Shown: positions 19,741-27,719 of the stretch, piece after piece
Position numbering within the stretch: position 1 is the stretch's first letter
Layout: every line of letters starts with the position of its first letter
Source: CAWCUK01 sp963798775
Lineage (GTDB): Bacteria > Bacteroidota > Ignavibacteria > Ignavibacteriales > Ignavibacteriaceae
Assembly (NCBI GenBank): GCA_963798775.1
Contig: CAWCUK010000003.1
Location: 1-64,000 of the forward strand
Length of the DNA: 64,000 nt
Direction of reading: 5' to 3'
The notes under the pieces: generated by a model
What the model was told of the DNA's origin: nothing
What the model saw: the letters and a program-made list of their open reading frames with translations, nothing else
Database searches by the model: none
Made by a program: the position numbers and the translations under genes

Positions 19741-22413
19741 TTAAGAATGCATAGGATTAAGTTTAGCCGGATTTATTTCTAAATCTTTAATTGCTTTTTC
19801 AAGAAGGTCACCTTTTATTTTCCCTTCATTTAAAAGAGCATAAAGAGCAGCAAGAACAATATGCTTAGCATCTACTTCAAAGAAATCGCGTAAGGAACTT
19901 CGTCCTTCGCTTCTTCCGAATCCATCAGTACCTAAAGCATAAAGTTTTTGGGGGAACCATTTTGCTATTGAATCGGGAAGTGTTTTAACATAATCGCTTG
20001 CCGCAACAAATACTCCGTCTTCTCCTTTTATTGCGTTAGTTATATAAGGAGTTTTAGGCTTTTCAGTAGGATGAAGTAAATTCCATCTTTCAACATCGAG
20101 AGCGTCTTTTCTTAATTCTTTATAGCTTGTTATACTCCAAACATCTGCCGCTATTTTATAATCTTCTTCAAGAATTCTGGCGGCTTCAAGCACTTCATTC
20201 ATTATGGTACCGCTTCCGAAAAGATTCGCTTTCAGTTTGGGATTTTTTTTCTTTGAAGCATGGAATTTATACATTCCTTTTAAAATCCCTTCTTTCGCGC
20301 CTTTAGGCATAGGAGGCATTTCATAATTTTCATTCATTACGGTTAAATAATAAAATACTCTTTCTTGCTCTTCATACATTCGCCTTATGCCATCACGAAC
20401 AATAACAGCAATTTCAAAAGCGAATGCCGGATCGTAAGTAATTAAATTTGGTACCGGATAAGCAAGTAAATGGCTGTTTCCGTCTTGATGTTGTAACCCT
20501 TCTCCTGCAAGCGTTGTTCTTCCGGCAGTTCCGCCTACTAGGAATCCTTTTACACTCATATCGGCGCCTGCCCAAATTAAATCTCCTATTCTCTGGAATC
20601 CGAACATGGAATAGTAAACAAAGAAAGGTATCATATTTATACCATGAGTTGCATAAGCTGAACCGGCAGCGATAAATGATGACATTGAACCAGCTTCAGT
20701 AATTCCTTCTTCCAAAATTTGTCCGTTTTTAGCCTCTTTATAATATAACAGGCTTTCTTTATCAACCGGTTCATATAACTGACCTACATGAGAATAAATT
20801 CCGACCGAACGGAATAAAGCTTCCATTCCGAAAGTTCGTGCTTCATCGGGAATTATAGGAACAATAAATTTTCCGATTTCTTTATCTTTTAGAAGCTTCG
20901 CCAGAATTCTAACAAAAACCATTGTTGTGGAAGCATCTCGTCCTTCGGTTCCCTTATAAAATTCTTCAAATATTTCTTCCGGAGGAGTTTTTAAGGGACG
21001 TATATCTGTTTTTCTTGTCGGAAGATAACCACCAAGTTGTTCTCTTCTTTCTTTTAGATATTTCATTTCATGACTATCTTCGGCGGGTTTGTAAAAAGGT
21101 GCTTTAGAAACTTCTTCATCGGAAATAGGAATTCCGAATCGTGTTCTAAATTCCGCTAATTCATCCTCATTTAATTTCTTCTGCTGGTGTGTAATATTTT
21201 TACCCTCACCGCTTTCGCCTAAACCATAGCCTTTAATAGTTTGGGCAAGAATTACTGTCGGTGAGCCGGTATGATGCACAGCGGTATTAAAAGCCGTATA
21301 AACTTTTTCGGGATCATGGCCGCCGCGTTTCATTTTTCTTAATTGGTCATCCGAAAGCTTTTCTACTAATTTATTAAGTTCTTCATCCGCGCCAAAAAAA
21401 TGTTCGCGAAAATATTTTCCGGTTTCAACAGAATACTTTTGATACTGGCCGTCAACAACTTCTCCCATTCTTTTAACCAATTTTCCATCTTTATCTCTGG
21501 CTAAAAGAGGATCCCATTCGCTTCCCCAGATTACTTTAATAACATTCCAGCCGGCGCCTCTAAATGCCGCTTCAAGTTCTTGAATAATTTTACCGTTACC
21601 TCTTACAGGCCCATCCAACCGCTGAAGGTTACAATTTATTACGAAAATAAGATTATCTAATTTTTCGCGTGAAGCCAGAGTAATAGCGCCTAAAGTTTCC
21701 GGTTCATCTGTTTCACCGTCACCTAAAAACGCCCAGACTTTGCCGGTTTTTTTCTTTAACCCTCTATCCTCTAAATAACGATTAAAACGAGCTTGGTAAA
21801 TAGCCATAATCGGCCCTAATCCCATAGAAACAGTGGGAAATTCCCAAAAATTAGGCATCAGCCAAGGATGCGGATAAGATGAAAGTCCGCCTCCGTCTTT
21901 TAATTCCCGTCTAAAATTTTCTAATTGTTCAATAGTTAATCTTCCTTCAAGAAAGGCTCGTGCATAAATTCCGGGAGAAGCATGGCCTTGAAAATAAATT
22001 TGGTCACCGTCATAATCTTCGCCTTTTCCGCGGAAGAAATGATTAAAACCAATTTCATATAAAGTCGCGGCTGAAGCGTATGTAGAAATATGTCCGCCTA
22101 TTCCGTTTTCCTGTTTATTAGCTTTAACAACCATTGCCATTGCGTTCCAGCGTATTAAGCTTTTTATTCTTCTTTCAATTTCCCTATCGCCCGGAAACGG
22201 TAATTGTTTTTCTCTTGGAATTGTATTTATATAAGGAGTATTTGCCGAGAAGGGAATACTTACGCCTGCTTTATGAGCCCTTATTTGGAGCTGCTGCAAT
22301 AACTCTTTAACTCTTTCGGGTCCGCCATGTTCTAACACATAGTCTAATGAATATAGCCATTCCCTCGTTTCAATATCTTCTATTTCATTTCCTTTATTTT
22401 TATCATTAGTCAT
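19741..22413 (-). CDS. aceE: Pyruvate dehydrogenase E1, homodimeric AceE type
   Basis: 890 residues from the ATG at 22413, chosen because AGAGGA lies just upstream; a longer frame would need a TTG at 22431. Family hallmarks: GGHISTYASAATLYEIGFNHFF, the TPP-binding GDGETDEPETLGAI followed by NCNLQRLDGPVRGN, and C-terminal transketolase-like segments such as DGFGRSEGR. It decarboxylates pyruvate and acetylates the E2 lipoyl arm. Length matches the homodimeric enzyme of proteobacteria (about 887), unlike the alpha2beta2 E1. First gene of the operon; a 320-base leader with palindromes lies upstream. Confidence 0.95.
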   Translation of the reverse strand: MTNDKNKGNEIEDIETREWLYSLDYVLEHGGPERVKELLQQLQIRAHKAGVSIPFSANTPYINTIPREKQLPFPGDREIERRIKSLIRWNAMAMVVKANKQENGIGGHISTYASAATLYEIGFNHFFRGKGEDYDGDQIYFQGHASPGIYARAFLEGRLTIEQLENFRRELKDGGGLSSYPHPWLMPNFWEFPTVSMGLGPIMAIYQARFNRYLEDRGLKKKTGKVWAFLGDGETDEPETLGAITLASREKLDNLIFVINCNLQRLDGPVRGNGKIIQELEAAFRGAGWNVIKVIWGSEWDPLLARDKDGKLVKRMGEVVDGQYQKYSVETGKYFREHFFGADEELNKLVEKLSDDQLRKMKRGGHDPEKVYTAFNTAVHHTGSPTVILAQTIKGYGLGESGEGKNITHQQKKLNEDELAEFRTRFGIPISDEEVSKAPFYKPAEDSHEMKYLKERREQLGGYLPTRKTDIRPLKTPPEEIFEEFYKGTEGRDASTTMVFVRILAKLLKDKEIGKFIVPIIPDEARTFGMEALFRSVGIYSHVGQLYEPVDKESLLYYKEAKNGQILEEGITEAGSMSSFIAAGSAYATHGINMIPFFVYYSMFGFQRIGDLIWAGADMSVKGFLVGGTAGRTTLAGEGLQHQDGNSHLLAYPVPNLITYDPAFAFEIAVIVRDGIRRMYEEQERVFYYLTVMNENYEMPPMPKGAKEGILKGMYKFHASKKKNPKLKANLFGSGTIMNEVLEAARILEEDYKIAADVWSITSYKELRKDALDVERWNLLHPTEKPKTPYITNAIKGEDGVFVAASDYVKTLPDSIAKWFPQKLYALGTDGFGRSEGRSSLRDFFEVDAKHIVLAALYALLNEGKIKGDLLEKAIKDLEINPAKLNPMHS

Positions 22414-22736
22414 TCGAATTTCCTCTTTCAATTATTCGATTTTCAATATTAGTTTAAAATAATCCCAATATTCCGAGATTACATGCACAACAGAAATAGA
22501 AGAGTACACATAACTCTGCCTAAAAAAAGGCCTTACTGGTATGAATATTCCTGAAATTGAATATTCAACTTAACTGATTTTGCTAAAAATTACAAGAATT
22601 TAGCTGTTTTGAAAGATAAGTAGTGAGTTTTAACAATAGTAAAATTAGCAATATTTGATGAGTAAAAAACTTGTTAAAATAAGTTCGGCAATTATTGAAT
22701 TGTAAAGCAGTTATTAATTAATCTCGGCAGATTTTT
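22414..22736 (-). promoter_or_regulatory. Leader/promoter region of the pyruvate dehydrogenase operon with paired GAATATTC palindromes
   Basis: There is no coding sequence in these 323 AT-rich bases. At 22542-22567 is a perfect 9-base inverted repeat, TGAATATTC and GAATATTCA, separated by eight bases. Each arm also contains the self-complementary octamer GAATATTC, so the two octamers are sixteen bases apart centre to centre. The site is about 130 bases upstream of the aceE start. It could be an operator for a dimeric or tetrameric regulator. No promoter consensus was identified with confidence. Confidence 0.45.
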
Positions 22737-23576
22737 TTAACCAAGATGATTATGGAACCATTTTTTTCTTAATGCATCAACTTCTTTTCGGTGAGTTTTT
22801 AGGAAATGATCTCCTTTTTCAAATACAACTAATTTATAGTCAAAATCTAGTTGGGTAAATTTTAATGCGAGTTCTAAAGATTGATTAACGGGAATAGTTT
22901 CATCTTCACCTCCATGCAGAAGCAGATAAGGAATTTTCGGCAGTTTTTCAGCTTTATCAATAATATTTCTTTTTTTTAGCTCAAGCTTTAATTTTTCTTG
23001 ACCCAAAATATTTTCATAAAAATTTTTAATAGAAGAATTACTTTGGGCATATTCATGAATATTTGTTATCGCACCGCTAACAACTGCGCATTTAAAATAA
23101 TTATTTTTTAGTAGAGTCAGAAAAGTCATCATTCCTCCCCGGCTCCAGCCCTCAATTCCCCATCTAGATGAATCGGCAGAAGGGATTTCTTCCGCAAGAG
23201 GAATTAAATTCAAGATATCATTTACGTCATCTCCGCCTAATTCTTCTTTCCCTTCGCTTCCGGCATTTCCTCTATATTGAGAAGCGAAAACTACATAACC
23301 CCAGCTTGCTAATTGACCGTAAATGCCCCTGGCAGTAAAAATATCGATGGATCCTTTGTCATTATAACCGCCGCGGTTCCAAATTATGCAAGGATATTTT
23401 TTTGAATCATCCGCCGGGTACGCGATATAACCTTTGACTTTTAGCTCGTCGGATAAATAAGTTATTTTTTCTACGACGGTAGAAGAAAGAACCGCCTCAC
23501 CCCAGCCGCTTTTAATCATTCGGGTTTGAGTATCGCTAAGTTTTATTATTTCTCTATCAACAATTTTAGGCTGCAT
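22737..23576 (-). CDS. S9-type prolyl oligopeptidase-like alpha/beta hydrolase
   Basis: 279 residues, no signal peptide, so cytoplasmic. The catalytic Ser is in GIEGWSRGGMMT, the Asp in LLLHGGEDETIPVNQS and the His in VFEKGDHFLKTHRK, with the oxyanion region WNRGGYNDKG. It has only the C-terminal hydrolase domain, lacking the propeller of classical S9 peptidases; small esterases and peptidases of this type are hard to tell apart. Upstream of the pyruvate dehydrogenase operon on the same strand but separated by a long leader, so probably independent. Confidence 0.8.
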   Translation of the reverse strand: MQPKIVDREIIKLSDTQTRMIKSGWGEAVLSSTVVEKITYLSDELKVKGYIAYPADDSKKYPCIIWNRGGYNDKGSIDIFTARGIYGQLASWGYVVFASQYRGNAGSEGKEELGGDDVNDILNLIPLAEEIPSADSSRWGIEGWSRGGMMTFLTLLKNNYFKCAVVSGAITNIHEYAQSNSSIKNFYENILGQEKLKLELKKRNIIDKAEKLPKIPYLLLHGGEDETIPVNQSLELALKFTQLDFDYKLVVFEKGDHFLKTHRKEVDALRKKWFHNHLG

Positions 23577-23753
23577 ATTTTTGAAAATGTTTTTTAATAA
23601 CTTTAAAAATAAAGTATAAAAAAATTTATACCAATTGAAGCAAACACAGTTAAAGCGAAAAATATATTATATTTTATATTTGAGATATTTCATTAAATAA
23701 TAATTGAAAATTTATATTTTAGAATATTAAGAAATTAAAAGGAATGAAAAATT

Positions 23754-24302
23754 ATGTCCGCTCCAAAAAGAAATCAAAAATCCGCCTTAAAAGCTAAAAA
23801 GAATTTTTCTCCGGTTTTTAAAATAGGCGCGCTCATAATAATAGCGGCATTTATTATATATTTCGTATTTCAGAATCTATTTATACAAAATGAGCGGGAT
23901 AAAGAATATATGTTCAAAAAAGGCGGTGAATTAACTTTTTATAATGAAAAAGGACAAACTAAAGCTAAAATAGATATTCAAATAGCGGATACTGAATTTG
24001 ATAGACAGCTCGGACTTATGTTCAGAAAAAATATGGAAGAAAACCAGGGAATGCTGTTCATTTTCCCTGTAGCGGAAGTACAATCTTTCTGGATGAGAAA
24101 TACACTAATTTCTTTAGATATGATTTTTATAAACGAAGACAAAAAAATAATTACTATTCATAAAAACACAGTAAAACTTTCGGATAATTCTTATACATCT
24201 ACAGGGCCGGCAAAATATGTTCTGGAAGTTAATGCCGGCTATACTAACAAGTTTAATATAAAAGAAGGCGACCATGTAAATTGGGAGCGAAGTAAAGAAT
24301 AA
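23754..24302 (+). CDS. DUF192 domain protein, membrane-anchored
   Basis: 182 residues. Basic N-terminus, one transmembrane segment (about residues 25-45), then a DUF192 domain outside the cytoplasm: GLMFRKNMEENQGMLFIFP, SFWMRNTLISLDMIFINED and GPAKYVLEVNAGYTNKFNIK are family hallmarks. The family is widespread and uncharacterised in most bacteria. The gene stands alone, divergent from the hydrolase and convergent with the FAD oxidoreductase. Confidence 0.85.
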   Translation: MSAPKRNQKSALKAKKNFSPVFKIGALIIIAAFIIYFVFQNLFIQNERDKEYMFKKGGELTFYNEKGQTKAKIDIQIADTEFDRQLGLMFRKNMEENQGMLFIFPVAEVQSFWMRNTLISLDMIFINEDKKIITIHKNTVKLSDNSYTSTGPAKYVLEVNAGYTNKFNIKEGDHVNWERSKE

Positions 24303-24368
24303 TTAGAATGATAGCAGCGGAAAAATTTATTTTACGGGTATCCAAAAGAACAAAAGAGAAAATAAAAA

Positions 24369-26006
24369 TTAACGTGAAGCTTTAATCATTCCGAAAATTT
24401 TTATAAAAGCATCCGCTCTGGTTAAGCCTATTAAATCATCCGGTTCTGTATTAATTTTTATTTTACCTAACCATTCCGCAACTTCTTCTCTTGTAACTTC
24501 TTTTTCCGGTTCAAACGAAAAATTAGGAGAATCGATAAATAAACCTAGTAATGCTAATCTTTGCACAGGTTCAAACGCGGGATGAGTATTCCATAAATCG
24601 GTATAAGGGAATAATTGGCAGCCGGCTTTAAGAAGTACAGTTTGAAGTTCGTAATGTGAAATATTTCTCGGAGGCAGATTATATTTTATTGAGATAGCCG
24701 CAATAGCACCGGCCGCTTGACCAACTAACATTACTACAGGCTGCAATCTTGTACAGCCGTTTACTATATGAGAAACAGAAATACTTTTTTCGGCGACTAC
24801 CAGACCATCGGTTTTTTCAGGTATTAAACATTCAAACGGAATTTGAAAAGGTGCATTCGGCGGAAGTTCTTCTATTAGTCTTTTTTCCGGATGCATAAAA
24901 AATTTACTATGATGATGATCTAGAAAATAATCGCCTACAGCAACACTATCTTTTATTAAGGGAGGACGAAAAGATAGCGGCGCGGGAATTACATCTTCCT
25001 CAATTAGTAACCTGGCTCCCTTAATTCTGCGGCTTTCTCTTACATAAGGAATAAAAGGAAGAGAATCGTTTGTAGGAAATTCATCCACTGCCAAACCCCA
25101 TTCAGGGTGCCCAAGCTGGTTTTGAATGTAATAAACGTAAGCAAGAGTTAAGTTTTTTGCTTTCTTAAAATGTTCTTCTCTTGTATTAGGTTTTTCATAC
25201 AATTCCAAGGTAGTGGGATAATCATTAGCGCGGAAAGGCCAGTTTAGAAGATATTTATTATTTGGAAGCGCCGCGTAAGTAATAAAACTTTTCCAATCGT
25301 GAAGTTTATGGTTTAAGAAATCTTCATTTTTATTATCGCAGTCATCTTTTACTGAGCATTTAAATATTGAAAAGTCAAATTCTTCCGGCGGTTTTACTTT
25401 GGGAGCTTCGTTTTCATATTTTTTTAAAATTGCGCAATAAGTAATATCTTGAACAACATCATCGGCTTTATTAGGGGCATCCGGTTCGCCGGTATCAGCT
25501 TTAGAATCTCTGCCAAGTCTGTACGGAATTTCTGCAAGTGCCAGAACATCGCCAAATTCAGTTGCTTCAATTGTTACTTTCGCACGAACTTCAATTTCCG
25601 TCCCGTCTTTTTTCTTAAAATGTGCGCCTAAAATTTTATCATCGTCACGAATAATATCTATTAAAGAAGTTTCAAATAATACTTTTAAATTTTTTTCATC
25701 TTCCGCCATTTTATGAAGAAAGTTTTTACCGATTTTCGGTTCGAAGCAGGTAAGGCTAATCCAGCCGGTGTAAGTTTTTTCCGGTCCGCCGTAATAATCT
25801 TCTAATTTTTTTCTTAGTTCTCCAAAAATTCCTCCTCCGGTAGCATATTTATTCCCGTCAAAAGCGGAAACACCCGCGGAAGTAATCATTCCTCCCAGCC
25901 ATTGTGTTTGTTCTATTATTAATGTTTTTGCTCCCATTCTTGCCGCTTGAATTCCGGCAGCCGTACCGCTTGAACCACCTCCAATAATAAGTACATCAAC
26001 TTCCAA
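24369..26006 (-). CDS. FAD-dependent oxidoreductase (PF12831-type)
   Basis: 545 residues. The start is apparently TTG at 26006 with GGGAG upstream; the FAD fold begins at once (VDVLIIGGGSSGTAAGIQAAR). WLGGMITSAGVSAFDGNKYA and VVAEKSISVSHIVNGCTRLQP match the FAD_oxidored group that is often annotated in Bacteroidota with uncertain substrates. The last 50 residues (EVTREEVAEWLG, LTRADAFIKIFGM) resemble a small helical S-layer-homology-like repeat. The sequence does not give the substrate. It follows gmhA by 15 bases and is probably cotranscribed with it, suggesting but not proving a sugar-related role. Confidence 0.8.
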   Translation of the reverse strand: MEVDVLIIGGGSSGTAAGIQAARMGAKTLIIEQTQWLGGMITSAGVSAFDGNKYATGGGIFGELRKKLEDYYGGPEKTYTGWISLTCFEPKIGKNFLHKMAEDEKNLKVLFETSLIDIIRDDDKILGAHFKKKDGTEIEVRAKVTIEATEFGDVLALAEIPYRLGRDSKADTGEPDAPNKADDVVQDITYCAILKKYENEAPKVKPPEEFDFSIFKCSVKDDCDNKNEDFLNHKLHDWKSFITYAALPNNKYLLNWPFRANDYPTTLELYEKPNTREEHFKKAKNLTLAYVYYIQNQLGHPEWGLAVDEFPTNDSLPFIPYVRESRRIKGARLLIEEDVIPAPLSFRPPLIKDSVAVGDYFLDHHHSKFFMHPEKRLIEELPPNAPFQIPFECLIPEKTDGLVVAEKSISVSHIVNGCTRLQPVVMLVGQAAGAIAAISIKYNLPPRNISHYELQTVLLKAGCQLFPYTDLWNTHPAFEPVQRLALLGLFIDSPNFSFEPEKEVTREEVAEWLGKIKINTEPDDLIGLTRADAFIKIFGMIKASR

Positions 26007-26021
26007 TTGGAACTCCCGTTT

Positions 26022-26609
26022 TTATTGATTTCCGTAAAGATCTAATTCTACTAATTCACAAATAATGTGAGCGGCTGTAATGTGCCCCTCTTGTATTCTT
26101 TGAGTATTATAAGAGGGAATTACAACAGAAATATCAGACATATCTTTAAGTCTTCCTCCAAGTCCGCCAAGGAAGCTGATAACTTTCATTTTTCTTTCTT
26201 TGGCCGTTTTTACCGCGTTTATAACATTGGGAGAATTTCCGCTGGTTGAAATGGCAAGCAGCACATCTCCCGAATTTCCTAAACCTTGTACATTTCTGGC
26301 AAAAACATTTTCAAACCCAATATCGTTTCCGCCTGCGGTTAAATTAGAGGTATCTGTTGTTAACGCAATTGCGGAAAGAGCCGGTCGTTCTATTTTATGA
26401 TTTAAACGAATCATAAATTCTGTAGCAATATGCTGACAATCAGCCGCGCTTCCGCCGTTTCCGCATAAAAGTAATTTCTTTTCGTTTTTATACGCAGCGG
26501 TTAACATATCAACAGCCGAAAGAATATCATCCATGCACTTGTTCTGCATATTTATTTTAGTTTCCGAACTTTCTACAAGTGAATCGACTATAAATTTCTT
26601 TTTATCCAA
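26022..26609 (-). CDS. gmhA: D-sedoheptulose-7-phosphate isomerase (SIS domain)
   Basis: 195 residues. SIS-domain motifs LLLCGNGGSAADCQHIATEFMIR, LLAISTSGNSPNVINAVKTA and the C-terminal EGHITAAHIICELVE are the GmhA arrangement, with the zinc/active-site His and Gln of the family. The enzyme converts sedoheptulose 7-phosphate to heptose 7-phosphate for ADP-heptose and lipopolysaccharide inner core synthesis. An AAGGA box precedes the ATG. The other heptose genes are not in the window. First gene of a likely two-gene operon with the FAD oxidoreductase. Confidence 0.9.
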   Translation of the reverse strand: MDKKKFIVDSLVESSETKINMQNKCMDDILSAVDMLTAAYKNEKKLLLCGNGGSAADCQHIATEFMIRLNHKIERPALSAIALTTDTSNLTAGGNDIGFENVFARNVQGLGNSGDVLLAISTSGNSPNVINAVKTAKERKMKVISFLGGLGGRLKDMSDISVVIPSYNTQRIQEGHITAAHIICELVELDLYGNQ

Positions 26610-26719
26610 GAGAATTCCTTTTAATTATAAGTCAAATTTAAATTTGAAAAGATTCTAAGTTTTAAAAGTAAAAATAATGAAATTATAGATAAGTGAAGTA
26701 ATGCAAAATTGAAAGATTT

Positions 26720-27478
26720 TTATAGACTTACCGGCAATTTAAAATGTACTGCATTGGCAATTTCATTTATTTTATGCCAGTTTTGTTCATCCTCAAAAAA
26801 ATTTCCGGTTACAATAATTTTTGCCCCATTATCAACTTTTTCTCGAGCGGCCGCAGCATTTTTAATTCCTCCCCCAACTATAACGGGAACGGAACAATAT
26901 TCGCTTACAAATTTTATCATTTGGTTCGGTACTGTTAATTCCGCGCCGGAACCGGCTTCAAGATAAATAAGTTTCATTCCCATATATTCTGCCGCTAATG
27001 CAGTGGCTGCCGCAATTTCCGGTTTATTTCTGGGAATCGGTATACTTCCGCTCATATATAAAGCCGTAGTTGTTGCTCCGGATTCTATTAAAATATAACC
27101 GGTTGAAATCGGTTCTATTTTACTTCGTTTAATAATGGGCGCGGCTAAAACGTGTTTACCTATAAGATGTTCCGGGTTTCTTCCGCTTACAACCGAAAGA
27201 TACAAAATTGCGTCGGCGTTCGATGAAATCTGTTCTACTGCTCCGGGAAAAATTATTGCGGGTAGTTTTGTTTCGGCTTTAACATTTTTAATAAAGGTTT
27301 CAAATCCGCCGTTCATCATTAAACTGCTGCCGATTAAAAATCCGTCAACACCCGAATTTTGGCAATGTGAAACAAAACGGCCTAACTTTTCTGCCGGCAA
27401 TTTATCGGGGTCTAATAGTACTAAATAAGCAGAGCCTTTAGTTGAAATTATGTCTAATAAGTAATTATAAATATTCAT
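26720..27478 (-). CDS. Geranylgeranylglyceryl-phosphate synthase family protein
   Basis: 252 residues, TIM-barrel. AYLVLLDPDKL carries the family Asp near the first strand. Phosphate- and product-binding segments FLIGSSLMMNGGFE, IPRNKPEIAAATALAAEYMG, LIYLEAGSGAELTVPNQMI and VPVIVGGGIKNAAAA are diagnostic of GGGP synthase rather than the shorter heptaprenyl PcrB. The enzyme joins sn-glycerol-1-phosphate to a prenyl diphosphate, the first committed step of archaeal-type ether lipids. Bacterial homologues are known in Bacteroidota and relatives. No glycerol-1-phosphate dehydrogenase or digeranylgeranyl transferase lies nearby, so the downstream pathway is open. Confidence 0.88.
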   Translation of the reverse strand: MNIYNYLLDIISTKGSAYLVLLDPDKLPAEKLGRFVSHCQNSGVDGFLIGSSLMMNGGFETFIKNVKAETKLPAIIFPGAVEQISSNADAILYLSVVSGRNPEHLIGKHVLAAPIIKRSKIEPISTGYILIESGATTTALYMSGSIPIPRNKPEIAAATALAAEYMGMKLIYLEAGSGAELTVPNQMIKFVSEYCSVPVIVGGGIKNAAAAREKVDNGAKIIVTGNFFEDEQNWHKINEIANAVHFKLPVSL

Positions 27479-27719
27479 AAAGAAATTGATGAAATGATTT
27501 AGGAATATAAAAATTTAGAAGGTTATAAAAAAGAACAGCCGCGGATTTTTAAGTATTCTTCAAAATTAAAAATATTTTATTGAGTTATTTATGTCACGCA
27601 CGGATATACCGAATTAATTTAAACTTAATAACTATTGGAAAAATTTAATCAATATATTTATTTAACTAATCACTGTTTTCCAAATAAATATGTCTATTGC
27701 CAAATTTCATCGGTAAAAT

